Shown here in pieces: positions 16,270-24,266 of a stretch of DNA of 35,543 nucleotides. Position 1 is the stretch's first letter; the number at the start of each line of letters is the position of its first letter. Below the pieces are notes generated by a model, which worked only from the letters and a program-made list of their open reading frames with translations, had not been told where the DNA came from and did not search any database. Origin of the DNA: Acetatifactor sp. (lineage in GTDB: Bacteria > Bacillota > Clostridia > Lachnospirales > Lachnospiraceae); contig JAEDDX010000024.1 in NCBI GenBank assembly GCA_016293615.1, positions 1 to 35,543 of the forward strand. The letters run 5' to 3'. Position numbers and translations under genes: made by a program.

Positions 16270-17913
16270 ATGAGCGAATTTTTGAAACTGGCATATGAAC
16301 TGATCGCAAAAATCATCTATAACATCGTACAGTGCTTTGTGGCGATCTTCAGATTGTTTTTCACAGGCTGGCCGGAGTATATCATGATCTTCAACACATA
16401 CTTTTATACCTTGAGCGTTCCGGCTAAGATACTGGCGCTTCTGCTCGTCCTGATTTTGATAGCGATTCCGATTCTGATCATCGTTCTGGCAGTCAAGCGT
16501 ATCATGTTAAACATCAGACTGCGCGCAGACAATGAAGACAATTCCACCCTCTATCGCGAGATCGGACGCTTAAACCGTCAGGTACTGAATCTGATCGATG
16601 AGAAGAATAAACTGTTGGCACTGAAGGTGAATTCCATGGGAGGAACGGAGAGGATCCCGTATATGGGAGCCTCCGCTCTGACAGACGATACCATCCCGAC
16701 TGTGGCGAATGTGACGGGCGGGGCAGAGACGCCTGTGCCTGCCGGCGTGGCAGTCGGTCCCGATGGCAAGCCCAGAGATTACGGCACCGTCACCGTCAAG
16801 AAGGATACCTCAGAGGACAGCTATGCACCCAATGTCATCCGCTTCCCGAAGCTTCGGTTAGTGGACCAGAAGTACGAGACCTATGTACCGCAGACTTATG
16901 ACAATTCCATTACCCTCCAACAGTTTGCGGAAGGCTACAGACTCTTCGCGGCAAGCCAGATGCACCTGTATTATACCCCTGAGATCGTGCGCCGTTTCGT
17001 GGCAGGTCTTGCGGCAAGTAAGATCCTGATCCTGGAAGGTATCTCCGGTACCGGTAAAACATCCCTGCCGTATTCCTTCAGCAGATATATGTTAAATCCC
17101 GCAACCATTGTATCCGTTCAGCCTTCCTACCGGGACAGAACGGAGCTGCTTGGTTACTTCAACGAATTCTCCAAGCGTTTCAATGAGACAGAGTTCCTGC
17201 GTGCCATGTATGAGGCGGGCTTCCGTGAGGATCCCACCCTCATCGTACTCGACGAGATGAACCTGGCGCGTATCGAGTATTACTTCGCAGAGATGCTGTC
17301 CGTTCTGGAAATGCCCAGCAAGGACGAGTGGGTGATCGACCTGGTTCCCACCGCATGGCCGAATGACCCTGCTTTGATGGACAACGGTAAGATTCATGTA
17401 TCCGATACCCTGTGGTTCATCGGAACCGCGAACAACGACGACTCCACCTTTACCATCACCGATAAGGTATATGACCGTGCGATCCCGATCGAATTGAACG
17501 AGAGAGCAAGTGCTTTTGAATGTGAACCTCACCCTGCATGCCCGATTTCCACCACGCATCTGCAGGCGCTGTTTGCAAAGGCGAAGGAGGATTATCCCAT
17601 CAGCGAAGCAACCATCGAGAAGATGACGAAGCTTGACACCTATCTGCAGACACGATTCCAGCTGGCGTTCGGTAACCGTATTCTGAAGCAGATGTACGAG
17701 TTCATTCCCGTCTATGTAGCGTGCGGCGGCACTGAGCTTGACGGCATGGATTACATTATTGCACGTAAGGTTTTGAAGAAGTTCGAGAGTATGAACGTAA
17801 GCTTTGTCCGCGACGAGATCAAGGGTCTGATCGCTTATCTGGAGAAGATCTTCGGCAAGACCGCGATGCAGGACAGCAAGGCATATCTGACCAGAATCCA
17901 GAACCTGTACTAA
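16270..17913 (+). CDS. Membrane-anchored McrB-like AAA+ ATPase
   Basis: A 547-residue protein. Two N-terminal membrane segments (about residues 13-33 and 51-77) are followed by a short coiled coil (95-118), a loosely structured linker and an AAA+ domain. Walker A is GISGTGKT (257-264), Walker B LIVLDEMN (324-331), sensor-1 GTANNDDS (385-392) and a possible arginine finger R403 in VYDRAIPI. The sequence DEMNLARIEYYFAEMLSVLE is typical of the McrB branch, whose best-known members are GTP-dependent translocases of restriction systems. Neither a DNA-recognition domain nor a nuclease is visible here. GGGAGG precedes the ATG. It lies between the first peptidase and the coiled-coil protein, in the same direction. 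Confidence 0.88.
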   Translation: MSEFLKLAYELIAKIIYNIVQCFVAIFRLFFTGWPEYIMIFNTYFYTLSVPAKILALLLVLILIAIPILIIVLAVKRIMLNIRLRADNEDNSTLYREIGRLNRQVLNLIDEKNKLLALKVNSMGGTERIPYMGASALTDDTIPTVANVTGGAETPVPAGVAVGPDGKPRDYGTVTVKKDTSEDSYAPNVIRFPKLRLVDQKYETYVPQTYDNSITLQQFAEGYRLFAASQMHLYYTPEIVRRFVAGLAASKILILEGISGTGKTSLPYSFSRYMLNPATIVSVQPSYRDRTELLGYFNEFSKRFNETEFLRAMYEAGFREDPTLIVLDEMNLARIEYYFAEMLSVLEMPSKDEWVIDLVPTAWPNDPALMDNGKIHVSDTLWFIGTANNDDSTFTITDKVYDRAIPIELNERASAFECEPHPACPISTTHLQALFAKAKEDYPISEATIEKMTKLDTYLQTRFQLAFGNRILKQMYEFIPVYVACGGTELDGMDYIIARKVLKKFESMNVSFVRDEIKGLIAYLEKIFGKTAMQDSKAYLTRIQNLY

Positions 17914-17956
17914 GTGTAAGGACTCCACAGAATCGTTATAGCCGGAGGAAGATACA

Positions 17957-20449
17957 ATGGCAAATACAATCAATGATCTGTATCTAAAATATACGAATAA
18001 AGTCGGTAAGACGCTGGAGAACGACCGGTATTTCCGGTACCTTTTTGAGATGGTTCAGGCAGGCAACAACCAGTTCCAGCACAACAACAGAATCCTTCAC
18101 AAGGTCGTGGATGAGAGATGGCTTTCCACCATTGAGGAAAGTCTCGACGCCATCAACACCATCATCGAAAAGCCCAGAAGATTCGTTACCACCAAGGAAG
18201 AGGTTGTGCCGGTTGCCCTTGCCAAGAAGATCAGCGCAGACAGCGTGCGTCACCTGAGCATGAACACCCAGTTCATCGCAAGCGACGAGGACGGAGACAT
18301 CCAGCCGACCAGAATCCTGAATGTGTCCACGGAGGAGACCTACGACCTCTACGAGAACAGATTCATCTATCATCTGATTCAGAGACTGGTAACCTTCATC
18401 GATAAGCGTACGGATGTCATCTTCTGGTCTACCGGGGATGAGATCACCAACACCCTGCTGTATCAGAGCAAGGTGGATGACGCCTACGAGGAGATCGAAT
18501 ACAAGATCGAAATGGTCGTGAAAAACCGTCAGAATTTCGCGGAGAATGACACTGACAATATGTCCGTCTTCATGCGAATCGACCGTGTGAGACGTCTGGT
18601 GATGGCACTGCGCAACAGTTCCTTCTGCCAGATCATGGCAGGCTGTGCCAAGGTCAGAAGCCCGATTCAGCGTACCAACCTGATCATGAAGGATCCGCAC
18701 TACCGCACCTGTTATAAGCTGTGGCAGTTCCTGGAGAGCTATGACGAGGTCGGATATACCATCGAGGAGCAGGACACCGCGATGGAATTCGATGAAGAAT
18801 ACCTCATTCAGATGTATACAAACCTGATCACCAACTATACGGTATTCAAGAGCCTGATGGAGACCGACTCCCGCAAGATCGACACGGCGACGAAGAAGCG
18901 CAGATCCATCAAGCCGAAGTTTATCAAGAAGGTGGAAGAGCAGATCGTTGATGATTACGATATCCCCGATGTGGAGATACGCAAGGTCATCATCGAAGAA
19001 GTGACCCAGGCGCAGCTCGATGCGGAGGCAAAGCTTGCGGAGGAAACCGAAGCACGCCAAAAGGCCGAGCAGGAGCTGGAGGACATGGATGGTCAGATCG
19101 TCGGCCTCCAGCAGCAGATTGCAGATCTGATGTACAGACTCCAGCAGGCGGAGATCCGTTCCGCGCAGGACAACGACGCCCGTACCAAGGCGGAAGCCGA
19201 GGCACTGGAGGCCGTGACGGCGAGAAAGACCGCTGAAGAGACGGCTAAGCAGGCGATAGACGACAGAGCCGCCATGGAACGAAGCATGGAAGATGCCATT
19301 GCAGAGAGGCTTGCCGCTGAGGAAGCTGCGAAGAAGGCGCGCCTGGAGATGGAACAGGCTGTGCGCGAGGCCGCGGCCGACAGACAGGCCAGAGAGCTTG
19401 CGGAGACCGCAATGCAGGAGACCAAGGCGGAAGCGGAGGAGACCGTAACAAGGACTCAGGCCGAGGCACAGGAAAGCATTGCAAAGACCAAGGCGGAAGC
19501 GGAGGAAACCGTAGCAAGAACTCAGACCGAAGCACAGGAAAGCATCGCGAAGATCAAGGCGGAAGCGGAGGCTATCGTGACCAGGACGCAAAACGATGCC
19601 CGTAGCGCGATCAGTCAGACGAAGCAGGATGCGGACAGAATGATTGCAGACGCCAAGGCAGAAGCGGAGGCTCTCGTGATAGAGGCACGCCGTGCGGCGG
19701 CCGACACCGTGACCCGGATGGAGCAGGACTGCACGGAACGCCTCGAAAAGATGCAGGCACAGACGCAGGCTCAGGTTGCCGAGATTCAGACACAGGCCGA
19801 CGAGAAGGTAACAGCCATTCAGACCGAGGCAGAGCAGACCGTTTCGACCATCCGCACCGACGCGGAGAGAAGCGTCGAAGCCATCCATGCCAGAAAGGTA
19901 CAGGAGGTAGATGCCATTCGCTCCAATGCGGATGCCGAGGTGGAAGCTGCCAGAAAGCAGGCTGAGAGAAAGGTTGCAGAAGTGACTGCCCGCACCAGAA
20001 GCGAGGCTGATGAGAGAATCGCACAGATCACAGCCGAGACTGCGAGACAGGTCGAAGAAGCAACGAACAGCATGACCTCCATGGAAAGCCGCATGAACGA
20101 GGCGCTCCGTCAGCGGGCGGAGATGGAAGCGCGCATGAACGAGGCGAAGGAAATTGCCGTTACAGCCGAAGAAAAGGCTGCGGGCGCCCTTCGGGAAGCC
20201 TTTGAGGCAGAGCGCCGTGCAGAGGAAGCCGAGATCGCAAGAGAGAAGGCGGAAGCCCTGGCAAAGACCTCTTCCGAGAAGGAACAGGCTGCCCTGCAGC
20301 GTGCGTTAGACTCCGAAAAGCTTGCACAGGAGGCCTTTGACGCCCGTGATAAGGCACAGGCGAGAGCCGAGGCGAAGACCCTGTCACACTATATCGTCAA
20401 CGCTTTGAATGAAAGAAAGAAAAAAGATAAAACGGACGGAAATGAATAA
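17957..20449 (+). CDS. DUF2357-like protein with very long coiled coil
   Basis: An 830-residue protein without signal peptide or membrane helix. Residues 1-310 resemble the DUF2357 module that partners McrB-type ATPases: YDLYENRF (129-136) and RSPIQRTNLIMKDPHYRTCY (233-252) are the telling blocks. I see no PD-(D/E)xK nuclease motif after it. Residues 350-815 are an Ala/Glu/Lys/Arg-rich coiled coil, including a 22-residue repeat, long enough for a rod of several hundred angstroms. CCGGAGGA precedes the ATG. It follows the ATPase by 43 bases and overlaps the start of the second peptidase. The DUF2357 assignment is from pattern memory and moderate; a profile search would settle it. Confidence 0.8.
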   Translation: MANTINDLYLKYTNKVGKTLENDRYFRYLFEMVQAGNNQFQHNNRILHKVVDERWLSTIEESLDAINTIIEKPRRFVTTKEEVVPVALAKKISADSVRHLSMNTQFIASDEDGDIQPTRILNVSTEETYDLYENRFIYHLIQRLVTFIDKRTDVIFWSTGDEITNTLLYQSKVDDAYEEIEYKIEMVVKNRQNFAENDTDNMSVFMRIDRVRRLVMALRNSSFCQIMAGCAKVRSPIQRTNLIMKDPHYRTCYKLWQFLESYDEVGYTIEEQDTAMEFDEEYLIQMYTNLITNYTVFKSLMETDSRKIDTATKKRRSIKPKFIKKVEEQIVDDYDIPDVEIRKVIIEEVTQAQLDAEAKLAEETEARQKAEQELEDMDGQIVGLQQQIADLMYRLQQAEIRSAQDNDARTKAEAEALEAVTARKTAEETAKQAIDDRAAMERSMEDAIAERLAAEEAAKKARLEMEQAVREAAADRQARELAETAMQETKAEAEETVTRTQAEAQESIAKTKAEAEETVARTQTEAQESIAKIKAEAEAIVTRTQNDARSAISQTKQDADRMIADAKAEAEALVIEARRAAADTVTRMEQDCTERLEKMQAQTQAQVAEIQTQADEKVTAIQTEAEQTVSTIRTDAERSVEAIHARKVQEVDAIRSNADAEVEAARKQAERKVAEVTARTRSEADERIAQITAETARQVEEATNSMTSMESRMNEALRQRAEMEARMNEAKEIAVTAEEKAAGALREAFEAERRAEEAEIAREKAEALAKTSSEKEQAALQRALDSEKLAQEAFDARDKAQARAEAKTLSHYIVNALNERKKKDKTDGNE
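19421..19618 (+). repeat. 66-bp tandem repeat inside the coiled-coil gene
   Basis: Two nearly identical 66-nt units (19421-19486, 19487-19552) and a third diverging unit encode a 22-residue repeat (begins TKAEAEETVTRTQAEAQ). Twenty-two residues equal two hendecads, suggesting a slightly right-handed coil. Its nucleotide similarity points to recent expansion. Confidence 0.8.
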
Positions 20450-21134
20450 CCAGTCTATGAAGAAAAAATTTAAGAAGCTTTTGGCCGGAATTGTCAATGC
20501 GATCTCGATTCTCGTGATCGTTGCCGCAATCTGGATCCTGCTATCGGTCGTTATGACCAAACCGGGACAGACTCCCAATATCCTTGGCTTTTCCATGTTT
20601 CGTGTCATGACCGGAAGCATGGAACCTGAGATTCGCACCGACGCACTCATCGTCGTGAAGAAGCAGGACCCCGGCACCCTTGCAATCGGAGATGTGATCT
20701 CCTTTTATTCCCACGATCCGGCGCTTTACGGAATGGTCAACACCCATCGAATCGTGGAGATCGAGGAAGAGAACGGAAGCAGAACCTTTTATACAAAGGG
20801 AGACGCCAACCGCATTGCAGACAAATATCCGGTACCGCAGAACGATGTCATCGGCAGAGTGGTGTTTCACTCTTATGGCATCGGGGTCATGGTCAGACTT
20901 CTGGCCAATCCGATGATATTCATACCATTGGTACTGATTCCCATGGGCGGAATTATTATATGGAACCTTATCAAATCAGTTTCGCTTGCCCGGAAACTGA
21001 TGCGCGAGGAAGAGGAAGCCGCAGTCAGAGAGGCTATCGAAACAATCAGACAACGCCGACAAGAGGAAGGAGATGTGACACATGGCGGGAGCCCTGAAGA
21101 TCAAGAACGGAACGAAACTGAAGATGGCATTTGA
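20442..21134 (+). CDS. SipW-like signal peptidase I (second copy)
   Basis: A 230-residue ER/SipW-type signal peptidase. The first membrane helix covers about residues 15-38. The catalytic serine is S59 in RVMTGSMEPEI, H102 lies in VNTHRI (histidine in place of lysine), and YTKGDANRIAD is the third box. A second membrane region covers about 145-180. The last 50 residues (RKLMREEEEAAVREAIETIR) are charged and helical and should face the cytoplasm, as in the first copy. The start at 20442 overlaps the preceding stop (ATGAATAA); alternatives at 20409 and 20457 lack a ribosome site. Two peptidases in one operon suggest different substrates or steps. Confidence 0.9.
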   Translation: MNNQSMKKKFKKLLAGIVNAISILVIVAAIWILLSVVMTKPGQTPNILGFSMFRVMTGSMEPEIRTDALIVVKKQDPGTLAIGDVISFYSHDPALYGMVNTHRIVEIEEENGSRTFYTKGDANRIADKYPVPQNDVIGRVVFHSYGIGVMVRLLANPMIFIPLVLIPMGGIIIWNLIKSVSLARKLMREEEEAAVREAIETIRQRRQEEGDVTHGGSPEDQERNETEDGI

Positions 21135-21765
21135 TGTGCCGGTGGAAGACGACCCCGTCTTTAACATGCTATGTACATTCTACAAATCGCTGGATGAATC
21201 AGCCTTTCTGATTTCCATCCCCATGGTGAACGGAAAGCCGCTGGAGGTGGATGATACCAAGAAACTGCTCATCCGCTACGGCGATGGCAAGAACGCCATG
21301 ATTCTTGCCGGCTATGTGGATGATATCGTCAAGGACGGCATCCGCAGATATCTGAAGATCCGTCGCGTATCCGAGCAGAGACAGTTCTTCCAGCGTGCCG
21401 ACGAACGTATTAAAGTCGCGCTGAAAGTGGAATATCTGCAGGAGACCTGGCCGGTCAACGAGGACGGCAAGATCGAGCCCGAAGAGGCCATGACCCTCGA
21501 CGTCTCCGCCGGCGGTGCGGCTCTCTATATCAACAGACGCTTTGACGTCGGTGAAGTGATGGAGCTGAACCTGCCCAGAATCGGCACCTCCGAGAAGGGC
21601 AAGGCGATTGACAATATCGTAGCCGCAGTCTGCTGGATGCGTGAGGCGCCCAAGGGCAGCATCTACCGCAACTTCGTCGGCGTACAGTTCCGATTCGGAG
21701 AGGCGGACGAGAAGAAGAAAATCCAGGCCTACTTAGAAAACGTAAAGGAAAAATATAAGCTGTGA
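21082..21765 (+). CDS. PilZ-domain c-di-GMP receptor protein
   Basis: A 227-residue cytoplasmic protein. Residues 1-95 resemble the N-terminal domain of YcgR-type PilZ proteins. The PilZ domain follows with both c-di-GMP motifs intact: RADER (R105xxxR109) and DVSAGG (D140xS142xxG145). It should therefore bind cyclic di-GMP and change shape or partner. AAGGAG lies 11 nt upstream of the ATG, which overlaps the second peptidase gene by 53 nt. It overlaps or abuts the next gene at its stop. YcgR-type proteins usually act on flagella or secretion machines; here the adjacent machine is the SipW-type export system. No flagellar gene is in the window. Confidence 0.92.
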   Translation: MAGALKIKNGTKLKMAFDVPVEDDPVFNMLCTFYKSLDESAFLISIPMVNGKPLEVDDTKKLLIRYGDGKNAMILAGYVDDIVKDGIRRYLKIRRVSEQRQFFQRADERIKVALKVEYLQETWPVNEDGKIEPEEAMTLDVSAGGAALYINRRFDVGEVMELNLPRIGTSEKGKAIDNIVAAVCWMREAPKGSIYRNFVGVQFRFGEADEKKKIQAYLENVKEKYKL

Positions 21766-22748
21766 TGAAGAAACGCAAGGACATTGAGGAAACAATGCCC
21801 GAAAACAAGCCTGAAAAAAAGAAAAAGAAACGAGGCTCCAACAGTCAGATCGTCAGAATCGAAGAGCTTGAGAAGATCATGGCGGAGAACGGTGATGACA
21901 TCGACCCTGATAAGATCGTCAGCATGTACATGCCGGCGAGAAGAGCGAAAAGTGTCGGCGCAGCCCTGCTTCGTCTGGACAAGATGTACATTGCCCTGCT
22001 TGTGATGCTTCTGCTGATTGCCTTTTTGTTCATTCTGGCGTTCATGCAGGAGAAAATGGGTAATTTTACCATCAATCTGAACCGACTCGAGCTCTACCGC
22101 AAGGGTATCGCGATCTCGGCGACCGGCGATTTCGAGGAACCCACGGCGAGACTGGTCGTGGAAACCGTTCAGGACGCCACCAACATTTCCCTCGACCAGC
22201 TGCCGGACGATCTGGATGACATCGACGGCGACCACAACGGACGCAACTATATGGCGTACACCTACTATGTCCGAAACGCCGGCAAAGAGGATGTCGGCTA
22301 TGTCGCCAAAGTGACCCTCGACGGCTGCTCCAAGGGAGCCGAGGAGGCGGTGCGTGTCGCAGTGTGGCGAAACGGCGAGCGCTTCATCTACGCCAAGCCC
22401 GCAAAGGACGGCTCCGACGAGGATAACTGTGTCAGCTTTGTAAATGACAGACTCGTCTGCCGGTATGAGGAGGAAAACTTCCTCGTCGGCAATGTGGACA
22501 AATATACCATTGTCATCTGGCTCGAGGGCGAGGATCCCGAATGCGTGGATACCATCGTCGGCGGCAGCGTCGAATTTTCCATGACCATCGATGCGCTCAC
22601 GGAGGATGACACGAGCCTCTTCGCAAAATTCATTCAGGACATCCGCGACACCATCACCGGAAACAAGCCCATCAGCGCAGCCGGCAATGAGGCTCCCAAC
22701 TACTACAATGCGGGAGAGGTCACCTGGGAGACCAGAAGAAACCAGTAA
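21765..22748 (+). CDS. Membrane-anchored member of the WLEGxDxxC family
   Basis: A 327-residue protein with a long positively charged cytoplasmic N-terminus (KKKKKKRGSN near residue 19) and one membrane helix (about residues 75-97, ALLVMLLLIAFLFILAFM). The extracellular domain ends in IVIWLEGEDPECVDTIVGG, the same motif as exported proteins 1-4. It lacks the ATYAWF signal, so it probably remains anchored and could be a base or docking subunit. The PilZ stop and this ATG overlap (TGATG); a GTG at 21762 is an alternative start. It is the last gene of the block before a new promoter. Role inferred. Confidence 0.85.
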   Translation: MKKRKDIEETMPENKPEKKKKKRGSNSQIVRIEELEKIMAENGDDIDPDKIVSMYMPARRAKSVGAALLRLDKMYIALLVMLLLIAFLFILAFMQEKMGNFTINLNRLELYRKGIAISATGDFEEPTARLVVETVQDATNISLDQLPDDLDDIDGDHNGRNYMAYTYYVRNAGKEDVGYVAKVTLDGCSKGAEEAVRVAVWRNGERFIYAKPAKDGSDEDNCVSFVNDRLVCRYEEENFLVGNVDKYTIVIWLEGEDPECVDTIVGGSVEFSMTIDALTEDDTSLFAKFIQDIRDTITGNKPISAAGNEAPNYYNAGEVTWETRRNQ

Positions 22749-22857
22749 TGTGCGAAGTGTATCTATTGCTTCACTTGTTTGCATAATACGGACTTTTCAA
22801 AGGATAGATTCTGCGAAATCTTCATATCTTGCGATTTGTTTATTATTTATTGCTATC

Positions 22858-22886
22858 TTGCAAAATTTGACAATATATGATAGAAT
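22858..22886 (+). promoter_or_regulatory. Promoter of the major-subunit transcript
   Basis: The -35 TTGCAA (22858-22863) and -10 TAGAAT (22881-22886) are 17 nt apart, and TGA precedes the -10 (extended -10). The segment TATATGATAGAAT is almost identical to the operon promoter at 11787-11815. The predicted RNA start is near 22893, about 380 nt before the gene at 23272. Confidence 0.75.
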
Positions 22887-22968
22887 ATTCTCAGAGATAC
22901 TAACGATATCCAACACAACTACATACCGAATTAGGCAGCTCCACAACAGCTGTTTAAGATAATAAAAA

Positions 22969-23242
22969 GCGACTCGTTTCGAAAGAGCGAGGTGCAAAGC
23001 GAGAACCTAAGGTTCGCCAAGGCATACGAGTCCCGTTAAAAGATGAAATCCTCACCACACGGTGAGAGTACTCTTCTTCACCGGGCCCGGTGAGAGTGTC
23101 ATCTGTTAACAGGCACGATGTCGGAAGGGACTATGGAAATCAGTTGCCGAATGCGTTACCGACTGACAGGCGCATTCGTAGGGTGAACCTGAGATACAGG
23201 GCACCCATCCTGGAATGTCAATCACCCTCTTAGGAGAGTGAT
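22969..23242 (+). ncRNA. Highly structured leader RNA of unknown class
   Basis: No open frame is apparent in the 523-base gap 22749-23271. Complementary segments are dense: a GAAA-tetraloop hairpin (22973-22991), hairpin 22999-23017, a 12-bp helix 23035-23046 with 23099-23110 (one mismatch) enclosing hairpins 23051-23066 and 23079-23092, hairpin 23148-23155 with 23171-23178 (8 perfect bp), hairpin 23181-23206 and a stem at 23221-23242 just before the ribosome site. The loop 23156-23170 can pair with 23120-23124 (GTCGG/CCGAC), a possible pseudoknot. CGAGTC (23027-23032) can pair with 22971-22976, competing with the first hairpin. No T-run terminator is seen, so translational or stability control is more likely than attenuation. 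Confidence 0.65.
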
Positions 23243-23271
23243 GGATTCTGAAAGAAAGGGAGGAAAAAATT

Positions 23272-24123
23272 ATGACAGTTAAATCTTTAAAGAAACAGCT
23301 CGCAGCAGCAATCGCAATGGTTTGTGTCGCTGCAGTAGCACTGGGAAGTTCAACCTATGCTTGGTTTGTGAGCAACAACCAGGTAACTGCAACAACAGCA
23401 AGTATTTCAGCACAGAGTAATGCACCGTTCCTGGTAATTTCAAATGCTGCAATCACAAGCGGTACGACAGATACTGCTGTTACTACTACAGTAGCTGATG
23501 CAACCTTGTTCCCGGTACAGATGGTTGAAGCAAATGATGCTGCAACAACATTTAAATGGGAGTCTGCATATGCGGCGGCTTCTGATGCAGCCACAGAAAA
23601 GGCTTCTACCCGTTTCGTTGTTCAGAACGCAGATTTGGACAAATACTATGTAAAGCAGACTTTCCATATTGGTACCAATGGTACTACTCAGGGTCAGTTT
23701 AAGAACCTGCGTGTAAGTGCAGTTTCCGTTACTCCTGGTGCAGGAACCAATAATGAACTCCAGGAAGCCCTTCGTGTAATGGTTGTTTGTGGTGCAGAAG
23801 TTGCTATTTATGATAAATCTGGCATTCTGGTAACCCAGTACACACCTCAGTCCGGTACTGCAACAAATATCGCAGGTCTGACCGCTGCTTCAAGCCGTAC
23901 TGCAAATAGTGTTGCTACTTCTGCCGCATATCTGACTGCTGAAGCCGATGTGTTCCCGGCTACTTCCGGTACTGTTGGTGACAAGACTGTTGATGTTTAC
24001 CTTTATTACGATGGTGCTGTTGCAAACATCAATACTGCTAATATCAGCAATCTTGGTAGTGTAAAGGCAACAGTGACCTTCACAGCCGATGACGCTGCTG
24101 CACCTACAGGTACTGGTGCATAA
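23272..24123 (+). CDS. SipW-type exported protein 5, probable major subunit
   Basis: A 283-residue Ala/Thr/Ser-rich exported protein. The signal MTVKSLKKQLAAA, a hydrophobic run and GSSTYAWF (A30-W31) fit the SipW-cognate class. The mature part begins VSNNQVTATTASISAQSN. No cysteines are seen in the C-terminal region: the family motif is reduced to VDVYLYYDGAVANI, without WLEG or Cys. Codons ending in A or T are far more frequent than in the preceding operon, which fits high expression or a different origin. AGGGAGGA precedes the ATG. A dedicated promoter and long leader make it the best candidate for the abundant fibre subunit. Not proven. Confidence 0.87.
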   Translation: MTVKSLKKQLAAAIAMVCVAAVALGSSTYAWFVSNNQVTATTASISAQSNAPFLVISNAAITSGTTDTAVTTTVADATLFPVQMVEANDAATTFKWESAYAAASDAATEKASTRFVVQNADLDKYYVKQTFHIGTNGTTQGQFKNLRVSAVSVTPGAGTNNELQEALRVMVVCGAEVAIYDKSGILVTQYTPQSGTATNIAGLTAASSRTANSVATSAAYLTAEADVFPATSGTVGDKTVDVYLYYDGAVANINTANISNLGSVKATVTFTADDAAAPTGTGA

Positions 24124-24164
24124 GCACAACAAATTAGTACAGATACTGATTTTAATGGATTATA

Positions 24165-24232
24165 AGTCTCTCATTGTTGTGGAATGAGGACTTTAGGGGG
24201 GCAAAAGTGAGAATGATTTTGCTTTTGCCCTC
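24165..24232 (+). promoter_or_regulatory. Two tandem hairpins between subunit genes
   Basis: The first stem is 24165-24175 with 24183-24192 (10 bp, one bulge). The second is 24199-24207 with 24222-24230 (GGGCAAAAG and its complement). No T-run follows either, so full termination is unlikely. They may stabilise the upstream mRNA or reduce expression of the downstream gene, setting a subunit ratio. Confidence 0.5.
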
Positions 24233-24266
24233 TGCTTTATCAGGAAGAAAGGAGGAGATCGCGAGA

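Noticed and set aside
17984..19888. 634-codon open frame on the minus strand.
   Set aside because: It is a shadow of the repetitive coiled-coil gene: low-complexity Leu/Arg/His composition, no ribosome site, no family match.
16270..20449. Interpretation as a type IV (McrBC/CoCoNuT-like) restriction system.
   Set aside because: No nuclease motif, no DNA- or RNA-recognition domain, membrane segments on the ATPase, and all neighbours are export genes. Not excluded, only less likely.
22867..22886. Perfect TTGACA at 22867-22872 as -35 of the subunit promoter.
   Set aside because: It stands only 8 nt from the TAGAAT box. TTGCAA at 22858 gives the right 17-nt spacing.
22973..23017. Resemblance to a GEMM-I c-di-GMP riboswitch (GAAA-loop hairpin, then GCAAAGC, then CCTAA).
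   Set aside because: The usual AGGGCAAACC segment before the hairpin is absent, and CCTAA lies in a tight hairpin with its own complement, not in a tetraloop-receptor helix. The similarity is too short to call.
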